Positions 5,236-11,456 of a stretch of 20,857 bases of DNA are shown here, piece by piece. The position numbers and the translations under genes are program-made. The DNA is from JBFMCT01 sp046565765. GTDB taxonomy: Bacteria > Actinomycetota > Acidimicrobiia > Acidimicrobiales > AC-14. The stretch lies in NCBI GenBank assembly GCA_046565765.1, contig JBKHXX010000082.1:1-20857 (forward strand), given 5' to 3'. How positions within the stretch are numbered: the stretch's first letter is position 1; each line of letters begins with the position of its first letter. The notes beneath the pieces were generated by a model, which was given only the letters and a program-made list of their open reading frames with translations, had not been told where the DNA came from and searched no databases.

Positions 5236-5817
5236 CTAGCTCCGGGGGCTCGACCGGTGGGAGGAGTACGCAAGCTCACGGTTGACCCCGGTGAACTTCC
5301 GGATGTTGACGAGCACGTGCCCGTCCCGCCCGACGTCGCCGTGCACGATGTGCAGGCGCGCCCCGGTGTCGAGCTGGGCGTCCTGGAGGCCCTCGGCAGG
5401 ATCGAGCTTGCGGTGCGAGAGGGTGGCGTCGTCGAGGATCTTGGTCAGCGTGCGGACGACGTGCTCGTCGTCGTTGAAGACCTCGTCGTGGTAGCTCGAC
5501 GGCCCGTGGTGGCGCTTGACGAAGATCAGGTCGGGACCGTTGATCATGATCTCCCAGACGTCGTCGTCGGCCAGGAGCGGTTCGAGGGGGCCGTAGCCGG
5601 CGAGGTTGCGGAACGCCCGCTGGGCCACCACGTCGGGGTCGGCCAGGTCGAACGAGCGCAGGCCCCGCTGGAAGTCCGACGACCAGGCCCGCACCTCGTC
5701 GTCGATGAGGGCGCGCAGCTTGGCCTTGCCGCCCTCGGCCGCCATCTCCAGGGAGATCTCCTTGGCCCGGGCCTGCACGCGCCGCTCGATCTCCTGCAGC
5801 GGCGACAGCTCGCTCAC
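5236..5817 (-). pseudogene. cpaF: cpaF/tadA, 5' half only, interrupted by the mobile element
   Basis: This is the N-terminal part of the CpaF/TadA secretion ATPase that powers Tad (Flp) pilus assembly. It shows the family's N-terminal helices (residues 1-60), the YGPLEPLLADDDVWEIMINGPD region (75-96), then RKLDPAEGLQDAQLDTGARLHIV and VNIRKFTG. Full-length members are about 430-450 residues. This frame stops at 193, before the Walker A loop, with the last ~14 residues (RELAYSSHRSSPRS) unlike CpaF. Start GTG5817 overlaps the cpaE stop (GTGA). Without the motor core it cannot be an active ATPase. The rest is presumably at the other end of the element, so excision could restore it. Confidence 0.85.
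5268..5292. other. Attachment-site junction of the element in cpaF
   Basis: CpaF similarity on the minus strand runs through NIRKFTGV (residues 171-178, V178 at 5286-5284) and then changes to an unrelated 14-15 residue tail ending at a stop (5238-5236). Everything beyond (3' half of cpaF with Walker A and B) is missing from the window. The exact core cannot be placed without the other end; the crossover should lie at about 5270-5290. Confidence 0.6.
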
Positions 5818-7127
5818 GATCCCGCCGCCTCGGCGGTGTAGTGCCCCAGGGAGCCGGGGCGCACGGGCTCGGGCAGGACCGGCTCGTCCGCCGGCCGGGC
5901 GCGCTCGGCGACGGCACGGAGCGCGCCCGCCAGCGGAGAGGCGAGCGCCCCGGGCAGGCGGGCGCCGTCCCGGAGCGACTCCTCGAGGCGACGCTCGGGG
6001 AGGAAGATCGGCCCGGCCAGCCCGGTGACGCCGTCGACCGACATGGGCAGCAACGGCCCGACCAGCTCGGCCAGGGCGGCCGCCAGGGCCGCCCTCGCCC
6101 GACCCGACCGGGGGGACCAGTTCAGCACCGGGACGATCCGGTCGGGCGCCACCCCGAACGTCAGCATGCCCTCGACGACCCGCACCAGCGCGTGCAGGCC
6201 CTTGAGCGAAGGCGCTCCCACGACGAACACCGCCTGGGCACGCGCCAGCGCGGTGCGGCTCATGATGTTGCGCTCCTCCACGTCGAGGGAGCCGCCGTCG
6301 TCCTCGCCCTCCACGTCGGCATCGACGTCGCAGACGACCACGCGATAGGCCCGCTCCAGCGACTCGAACGCGGCAGTGAACGCCTGGGGGCGCACGGCCG
6401 GCCAGTAGCGGGCCCGGCGGAGCCCGAGCAGGAGTGAGTAGGGCCGGCCGTCGGGCGAGACCACCAGGCTGCGGACCTCGTCGGGCGACGGCAGCCCGGC
6501 GCGGTGCGCCTCGACCAGCTCCTGCACTCCGGGCCCCACGTCGCCGACGTCGTGGAGCATGGCCAGCTCGGCGTGGAGGCGAAGGTCGGCCAGCAGGACC
6601 ATGCCGGCCTGGCGGACGTCGTCCCCGAGGGCTTGGGCGAGCGCCATGGCCCCGGTCGACGCGCCCGTGCCGCCGGGACCGGTGACGGCCACCACCGTGC
6701 CGCGCCACCCTCCCGACGGGGGCCGGCCGACCACCTCGTCGGCGCGCGCCGAGCTGCGCTGCACCAGGCGGGCGTGGGCGGACAGGGCGTGGAGCAGCTC
6801 GTCGCGCCCGAAGTCGGGCCCCAGCACCTTGGCCACGCCCAGCGCCGACCAGTCACGCGCCACCCGGCGGTCGTGCACGACGAACACCGCGCAGCCGGCG
6901 GCGGCGGCCCGGCCCACGAGGTCGCGGTCGACGGAGGGCAGGCAGCCGTCGGCCACGAGGGCCGAGAACGGCCGGCCGGAGGCGAGGCGGGCCCCGACCT
7001 CCTCCGCTGAGAGGCACTTGACGAACTCGGCGGGCAGGGCGCCGCTGTTGGCCCAGCTGCCGACCGCCCGGAACCAGCCGGCCCGGGCGGGGGCCAGCCC
7101 GAGCACGACGAAGCGCTCGCCGGGCAC
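5814..7127 (-). CDS. cpaE: CpaE/TadZ-like pilus-assembly protein with degenerate P-loop
   Basis: The 437-residue protein has an N-terminal receiver-like domain (about 1-120) and a MinD/ParA-like domain from ~142, the layout of CpaE/TadZ, which positions the Tad pilus machine at the cell pole. The loop at 150-157 reads GPGGTGAS, where deviant Walker A motifs have KGGxGKT: both lysines are replaced (Pro151, Ala156). The Walker B-like VVVCDVDAD is present. ATP hydrolysis is therefore doubtful. It lies 2 nt downstream of the cpaB-like gene and overlaps cpaF by 4 bp, so the three are co-transcribed. Start GTG7127 is set by this packing; the ribosome site is weak. Confidence 0.75.
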   Translation of the reverse strand: MPGERFVVLGLAPARAGWFRAVGSWANSGALPAEFVKCLSAEEVGARLASGRPFSALVADGCLPSVDRDLVGRAAAAGCAVFVVHDRRVARDWSALGVAKVLGPDFGRDELLHALSAHARLVQRSSARADEVVGRPPSGGWRGTVVAVTGPGGTGASTGAMALAQALGDDVRQAGMVLLADLRLHAELAMLHDVGDVGPGVQELVEAHRAGLPSPDEVRSLVVSPDGRPYSLLLGLRRARYWPAVRPQAFTAAFESLERAYRVVVCDVDADVEGEDDGGSLDVEERNIMSRTALARAQAVFVVGAPSLKGLHALVRVVEGMLTFGVAPDRIVPVLNWSPRSGRARAALAAALAELVGPLLPMSVDGVTGLAGPIFLPERRLEESLRDGARLPGALASPLAGALRAVAERARPADEPVLPEPVRPGSLGHYTAEAAGS

Positions 7128-7129
7128 GG

Positions 7130-7876
7130 TCAGGACCGCCCCTGCGCAGCAGCGGCCGGCACCTGGCGGAAGGTGGAGGCCGTGCCGGCATAGGGCGCGG
7201 CGCCGGTGGCCCGCACCACCGTGAGCTTGGCCAGCTGTACGGCGTGGGCGGCTGCCACCGCGTCGGCAGGATCGTCGACCGCGACCGTGACCGCCGCCTC
7301 CCGGCCGTCGCCCACGCGAGGCCGGTCGCCGCGGTCGAGGCCCACGACCAGCGCCGAACGCAGGACGACGGTGGTGAAGGCGTCCTCACCGTTGCCGTAG
7401 GTGGCGAGCACGTCGATGCGCTCGCCGGCCTCCAACCCCCGGGCCAGCATGCTGCCCGCCACCGCGAACGTCACCTCCCGGCTGGACGGGTCGCTGGGCT
7501 TGGCCACCACCGCGCTCGACTGGATGAGCTCGCCTTCCGCCAGCGGCGCGATCACCGTGGCGCCCACGAGTGCGTCGGCGTCGGTGAAGGCGCGGCCGGC
7601 GGTGGCCGGTGGGAGGTCGACGGGGAGGCGCGCCAGGTCGGCCGGCTGCAGCTTCGCACCGGGGGGGACGGCTCGACGAGCGACGATGTAGCTCCGTTCT
7701 GGACCGCCCTCCGAGCGGCTGGATGCGTAGAACAGGCCAACCATCGAGGCCGCCACCAGGAAGCCGCCGAGCACGGCCCGCCCGCCCGGCACGCCCCGCC
7801 GCCGGCCCGCCGGCTGCCGCCGGTGGCCGTTGGCGTACGCCCGATCTCCCCGTGTCGCCGTCGCCGAATCCGCCAT
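7130..7876 (-). CDS. cpaB: CpaB/RcpC-like SAF-domain pilus protein
   Basis: A 248-residue protein with a basic cytoplasmic N-terminus, one membrane segment (RAVLGGFLVAASMVGLFYAS), then a SAF/ChapFlgA-type periplasmic domain beginning YIVARRAVPPGAKLQPADLARLPVDLP and continuing through GATVIAPLAEGELIQSSAVV and GLEAGERIDVLATYG. This matches CpaB/RcpC, which helps assemble the outer part of the Tad pilus. It is the first gene of the cpaB-cpaE-cpaF operon. I chose ATG7876 rather than GTG7942 because the promoter (7944-7916) would start transcription near 7909, inside the longer version. Confidence 0.75.
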   Translation of the reverse strand: MADSATATRGDRAYANGHRRQPAGRRRGVPGGRAVLGGFLVAASMVGLFYASSRSEGGPERSYIVARRAVPPGAKLQPADLARLPVDLPPATAGRAFTDADALVGATVIAPLAEGELIQSSAVVAKPSDPSSREVTFAVAGSMLARGLEAGERIDVLATYGNGEDAFTTVVLRSALVVGLDRGDRPRVGDGREAAVTVAVDDPADAVAAAHAVQLAKLTVVRATGAAPYAGTASTFRQVPAAAAQGRS

Positions 7877-7915
7877 CCGCCCCCGCTCTCTCCGCCTCCG
7901 CCTCCCGCTGCGTCC

Positions 7916-7944
7916 ACTGTATGAAAGAACATCAAACGACACAA
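7916..7944 (-). promoter_or_regulatory. Promoter of the cpaBEF operon
   Basis: Minus strand TTGTGT (7944-7939), 17-bp spacer, TACAGT (7921-7916). Start point near 7909, with a ~33-nt leader before ATG7876. The same -10 (TACAGT) occurs in the candidate promoter of the membrane gene at the right edge. Confidence 0.5.
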
Positions 7945-7967
7945 GAGAGAATAACCTGTTCGAAAGT

Positions 7968-7976
7968 TGTGGATAA
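7968..7976 (-). promoter_or_regulatory. Consensus DnaA box (TTATCCACA)
   Basis: Exact match on the minus strand, inside the AT-richer divergent region between the pilus operon and the metallopeptidase gene. It is single, so this is not a replication origin; it could be a DnaA regulatory site or chance. Confidence 0.4.
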
Positions 7977-8049
7977 CCACCGGATGGACGGTGCAGCGGC
8001 TGCGGGCGGACCGTCAGGCCCGGTGGGTGCGCGAGACTGGTCGGCCGAT

Positions 8050-8913
8050 ATGGCTCGCATGATCGACACCACGGCCGGGTTCGAAGCCTTTGCCCGCAAG
8101 GCGGCGCTCGAGACGCCGTTCATGCGGGAGTCCATCTGGAAGGAGAAGTACGAGGCGGCCTATCCGGACGTGTTCGAGGCCTTCTACGCCACCCACGGCT
8201 CCCCGTCGGGGCGGGCCGCCATCGTGCGGGAGCTGGCCCGGGTGCGCCAGAAGGCGGAGGAGGCGGCGCCCGTCGTCCGTGACGCCATCAAGACGGTCGA
8301 GGCCGCGCTGCCCGACCTGCTGGGCCTGCCCGCCGACCGCACGCCGGTGCACGTCCTCATGGTGGGCACCTTCACCACCAACGCCGCCGTCGGCCGGCTG
8401 AAGGACGACCTGGCCGTCTTCCACTGCCTGGAGTGGTTCCAGTCACCCGAAGGGGCCCGCATCCTCGTCGGCCACGAGACCACCCACGCCTGGCACGAGC
8501 TGGCCCTGGGCACGCCCTTCCCCAACGACGACGCGGCGTGGATGGCGTTCTCCGAGGGCGTGGCCATCGCCGCCACCCGGGCCCTCTTCCCCGGCTGCCC
8601 CGAGCTCGACTACTTCTGGTACGGCCACGGCGACGTGGAGACGTGGATCGAGTGGTGCACCGAGCACCACCAGGAGCTGCTCGCCCACTTCGGCGCCTCC
8701 CTCGACTTCCCCGAGACGGTCGAGACCTACTTCGGCGGCGGCATGATCCAGGGCCAGTGGCGGGTCGGCTTCTACCTGGCCGACCAGCTCGTCCGCAGCC
8801 TCGACCTGCCTCTGCCCACCCTCGTGTCGATGAGCGTGGAGGAAGGCCGGGCCGCCATCCGCCAGCTGCTCGACCAGGGCACCGAGGGCCTCCGCACCGC
8901 CGGCCCTCACTAG
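8050..8913 (+). CDS. Putative HExxH zinc metallopeptidase (DUF2268-like)
   Basis: The 287-residue protein carries the zinc-peptidase signature HETTH (142-146) in the context ILVGHETTHAWHELALG, followed 23 residues later by a candidate third ligand, Glu169 in AFSEGVAIAATRA. This gluzincin-like spacing resembles DUF2268-type predicted proteases. No signal peptide is evident, so it is probably cytoplasmic. The N-terminus (EAFARKAALETPFMRESIWKEKYEAAYPDVF) is helical. Starts at ATG7984, 8050 or 8059 are all in frame; I chose 8050 because residues before it are Gly/Ala-rich and unlike a domain, but none has a good ribosome site. Transcribed divergently from the pilus operon. Substrate unknown. Confidence 0.65.
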   Translation: MARMIDTTAGFEAFARKAALETPFMRESIWKEKYEAAYPDVFEAFYATHGSPSGRAAIVRELARVRQKAEEAAPVVRDAIKTVEAALPDLLGLPADRTPVHVLMVGTFTTNAAVGRLKDDLAVFHCLEWFQSPEGARILVGHETTHAWHELALGTPFPNDDAAWMAFSEGVAIAATRALFPGCPELDYFWYGHGDVETWIEWCTEHHQELLAHFGASLDFPETVETYFGGGMIQGQWRVGFYLADQLVRSLDLPLPTLVSMSVEEGRAAIRQLLDQGTEGLRTAGPH

Positions 8914-8926
8914 GAACTGATGTCGC

Positions 8927-8949
8927 TGGGTAACCGCAGCGGTTACCTA
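8927..8949. terminator. Bidirectional hairpin terminator
   Basis: GGTAACC (8929-8935) pairs with GGTTACC (8941-8947) around GCAGC, and a G-T and a T-A pair extend the stem to 8927/8949. It sits between the convergent metallopeptidase and rsfS genes. A T-tract is lacking on both sides, which is common in actinobacteria. Confidence 0.65.
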
Positions 8950-8955
8950 CAAGCA

Positions 8956-9321
8956 TCACTTCCGGTCGAGGGCGTCCTCCCACTCGATGCGGGGCGCGTC
9001 GCGCCAGAGCCGCTCCAGCTCGTAGAAGCGGCGGGTGTCCTCCAGGAAGACGTGGACCACGAAGTCGCCGTAGTCGAGCAGGACCCACTCGGCCTGCTGC
9101 CGGCCCTCGATGCGCAGGGGCGACGGGCCGCCCGCCGCCTTCACCTGGTCCTCGACCTCCTCGGCGATGGTCGCCACCTGGCGGTGGTTGCGACCGCTGG
9201 TGAGGACGAAGGCGTCGCAGATGGCGAGCACCGCCCCCACCTCCAGCACGACGGTGTCTTCGCCGCCCTTGGACGCAGCCGCCCGGGCCGCCACCCGCGT
9301 GAGGTCGCGGACGTGTTCCAA
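8956..9321 (-). CDS. rsfS: Ribosomal silencing factor RsfS
   Basis: The 121-residue product is a full-length RsfS (Iojap/DUF143) family protein, which binds large-subunit protein uL14 and blocks subunit joining during starvation. Family motifs are CDAFVLTSGRNHRQVATIAEEVED and DYGDFVVHVFLEDTRRFYELERLW. It follows nadD by 83 bp, the usual partnership. The start is unclear: TTG9321 is the only standard codon, but the strong GGAGG at 9346-9342 is 20 nt upstream. That site is ideally spaced (5 nt) for a GTT codon at 9336-9334 in the same frame, which would add VTSTE to the N-terminus. Confidence 0.9.
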   Translation of the reverse strand: MEHVRDLTRVAARAAASKGGEDTVVLEVGAVLAICDAFVLTSGRNHRQVATIAEEVEDQVKAAGGPSPLRIEGRQQAEWVLLDYGDFVVHVFLEDTRRFYELERLWRDAPRIEWEDALDRK

Positions 9322-9404
9322 CTCAGTAGACGTAACGATCTCCTCCGGTGGGAAGGGGACGGCGGGTCACCAGCACCTGTGGATCGGTGGGCGAACGGCG
9401 GCCG

Positions 9405-9983
9405 TCATCTGCCTCCAGCGTACAGACCCCGCTCGGCGATCACGGTCATCACCGCCTCGGGCACCAGCCAGTCGAGGGGACGGCCTTCGGCCGCCCGCTG
9501 CCGCAGGTCGGAGGCCGAGACCTGCAGCAGAGGGATCGCCACCCGCTCCACCCGCCAGTCCGGCCCGAGGGCCGGCTCGGGGGCGTCGGGGCGGTCGACC
9601 ACCACCAGGGTGGCCAGCCGCTGCACCGCCTCGGGCCGGGCCCACGTGCCCATCTCGCTGCCCACGTCTCGCCCCACGATGAGGAACAGCTCCCGGTCGG
9701 ACGTGGCCAGCGCCTCGAGGGTGTCGGCGGTGTACGTCACCCCGCCCCGGTCGAGCTCCATCCGGCTGGCCTCCAGCCCGTCGTGGCCGGCGACCGCGGC
9801 CTCCACCATGGCGAAGCGGTCCTCGGCGGGGGTGAGGTGGCGGTCGCTCTTCTGCCACGGCAGGTTGGCCACCACCAGCAGCACCCGGTCGAGAGACAAG
9901 GCGTGGCGGGCGTTGACCGCAGCCACCAGATGCCCGACGTGCACGGGATCGAACGTCCCCCCGAACACCCCGAGCCGCTCCAC
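9405..9983 (-). CDS. nadD: Nicotinate-nucleotide adenylyltransferase
   Basis: NadD joins nicotinate mononucleotide and ATP to make deamido-NAD, a core step of NAD synthesis. The 192-residue protein has the nucleotidyltransferase signature GGTFDPVHVGHL (8-19), the specificity region ELDRGGVTYTADTLEAL, FLIVGRDVGSEMGTW and the C-terminal VSASDLRQRAAEGRPL in place of the usual ISSTxIR. Length is normal. GTG9983 is the natural start, just before the first strand. It is transcribed with rsfS and divergently from the DAHP synthase gene, sharing a 62-bp region with an inverted repeat. In many relatives proA lies next to nadD; here proA is about 4 kb away. Confidence 0.93.
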   Translation of the reverse strand: MERLGVFGGTFDPVHVGHLVAAVNARHALSLDRVLLVVANLPWQKSDRHLTPAEDRFAMVEAAVAGHDGLEASRMELDRGGVTYTADTLEALATSDRELFLIVGRDVGSEMGTWARPEAVQRLATLVVVDRPDAPEPALGPDWRVERVAIPLLQVSASDLRQRAAEGRPLDWLVPEAVMTVIAERGLYAGGR

Positions 9984-10006
9984 GTCCCCAGTGGTTATCA
10001 GGCCGT

Positions 10007-10030
10007 GGTAGCGGCGCGGATGCCGCTACC
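10007..10030. promoter_or_regulatory. Perfect 8-bp inverted repeat in the nadD/DAHP synthase divergent promoter
   Basis: GGTAGCGG (10007-10014) and CCGCTACC (10023-10030) with an 8-bp centre. The right arm overlaps a TACCGT -10 box (10027-10032) that would start transcription about 7 nt before the DAHP synthase ATG. This is an operator-like position; an RNA hairpin role is less likely because it precedes the expected start point. Confidence 0.45.
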
Positions 10031-10045
10031 GTTTCAACCGGAACC

Positions 10046-11386
10046 ATGAGCACCTGGACCCCCAGCAGCTGGCGCACCCGGCCCGCCCTCCAGCAGCCGG
10101 AGTGGCCCGACCAGACGGCGCTCGACGACGCCCTGGCCCGCCTGGCCCAGCTCCCGCCGCTCGTTTTCGCCGGCGAGATGCGGAACCTCACCGCCGCGTT
10201 GGGCCAGGTCGCCGAAGGCAAGGCGTTCCTCCTCCAGGCCGGAGACTGCGCGGAGTCGTTCGACTGGTTCTCGGCCGACTCCATCCGCGACAAGCTCAAG
10301 GTCATCCTCCAGATGGCGGTGGTGCTCACCTACGGCGCCGGCCTGCCGGTGGTGAAGATGGGACGCATCGCCGGGCAGTTCGCCAAGCCCCGCTCGTCGC
10401 CCACCGAGGACGTGGGCGGCGCCACCATCCCCGCCTTCCGGGGCCACATCGTCAACAGCGACGCCCCCACCCCCGACGCCCGGGTGGCCGACCCCGAGCG
10501 CCTCCTGCGGGCCTACCACCAGTCCGCCGCCACCATGAACCTCCTGCGGGCGTTCACCAAGGGCGGCTTCGCCGACCTGCGCCAGGTGCACACCTGGAAC
10601 CAGGAGTTCGTGCGTACCAGCGGCGAGGGCCAGCGCTACGAGCGCATCGCGGCCGGGATCGACCGGGCCCTGCACTTCATGTCCGCCTGCGGCATCGACC
10701 TCGGCTCGGAGTCGAGCCTGCACGAGGTCGACTTCTTCACCAGCCACGAGGCCCTCCTGCTCGGCTACGAGGAGGCCCTCACCCGCCAGGACTCGCTGAC
10801 CGGCCGCTGGTACGACTGCTCGGCCCACCTCCTGTGGGTGGGCGACCGCACCCGCCAGCCCGAGGGCGCCCACGTCGACTTCCTCACCGGCGTGGAGAAC
10901 CCGGTGGCGGTCAAGCTCGGCCCCACGGCCACGGCCGAGGAGGCGGTCGAGCTGTGCCGGCGGCTCAACCCCGACCACGTCGCGGGCCGGCTGACGTTCA
11001 TCTCCCGCATGGGGGCCAAGAGGATCACCGACCTGCTGCCACCGCTGCTGCGGGCCGTGCGCGACACGGGCTGCCCGGTGGTCTGGGCGTGCGACCCCAT
11101 GCACGGCAACACCTTCCTGTCGCCGTCGGGCCGCAAGACCCGCCACTTCGACGACGTGCTGGGGGAGGCCACCTCGTTCTTCCGGGCGTGCCGGGCCGAG
11201 GACGTGTGGCCGGGCGGGATCCACGTCGAGCTCACCGGGGAGGACGTCACCGAGTGCCTGGGCGGCTCGGAGGAGATCCTCGACTCCCAGCTCGACGACC
11301 GCTACCTCACCACCTGCGATCCCCGGCTGAACGCCCGCCAGTCCCTCGACCTCGCCTTCCGGGTCGCGGAGCTGCTGCGCGATTAA
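10046..11386 (+). CDS. aroG: 3-deoxy-7-phosphoheptulonate (DAHP) synthase, class II
   Basis: This enzyme condenses phosphoenolpyruvate and erythrose 4-phosphate, the entry to aromatic amino acid synthesis. The 446-residue protein matches the plant-like/actinobacterial class II family (named aroG in Mycobacterium tuberculosis) across its length: LLQAGDCAESF with the metal-binding Cys, VKMGRIAGQFAKPRSSPTE, FRGHIVNSD, TSHEALLLGYEEALTR, FISRMGAKRI, WACDPMHGNT and VHVELTGEDVTECLGG. No chorismate mutase is fused. The leader is very short, consistent with the -10 box at 10027-10032. A membrane glycosyltransferase follows closely. Confidence 0.95.
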   Translation: MSTWTPSSWRTRPALQQPEWPDQTALDDALARLAQLPPLVFAGEMRNLTAALGQVAEGKAFLLQAGDCAESFDWFSADSIRDKLKVILQMAVVLTYGAGLPVVKMGRIAGQFAKPRSSPTEDVGGATIPAFRGHIVNSDAPTPDARVADPERLLRAYHQSAATMNLLRAFTKGGFADLRQVHTWNQEFVRTSGEGQRYERIAAGIDRALHFMSACGIDLGSESSLHEVDFFTSHEALLLGYEEALTRQDSLTGRWYDCSAHLLWVGDRTRQPEGAHVDFLTGVENPVAVKLGPTATAEEAVELCRRLNPDHVAGRLTFISRMGAKRITDLLPPLLRAVRDTGCPVVWACDPMHGNTFLSPSGRKTRHFDDVLGEATSFFRACRAEDVWPGGIHVELTGEDVTECLGGSEEILDSQLDDRYLTTCDPRLNARQSLDLAFRVAELLRD

Positions 11387-11456
11387 CGACGCCGGCGCGG
11401 GCGGGCAGGGACGCAGGGCGAGGGGCGGCACCGCGCTCCTCGTCCTTCCTGCGCTC

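Noticed and set aside
5100..5290. tRNA gene as the integration target
   Set aside because: No cloverleaf or T-loop can be found; the target is the protein gene cpaF.
5818..6708. Upstream extension of the cpaF frame on the minus strand
   Set aside because: It overlaps cpaE in another phase and is Arg/Ala/Pro-rich; the family N-terminus begins at GTG5817.
7955..7970. LexA/SOS box at GTTCGAAAG
   Set aside because: Only one half-site; the actinobacterial box needs two opposed half-sites.
7900..8000. Replication origin, because of the DnaA box
   Set aside because: Only one exact box, no dnaA/dnaN neighbours and no AT-rich unwinding region.
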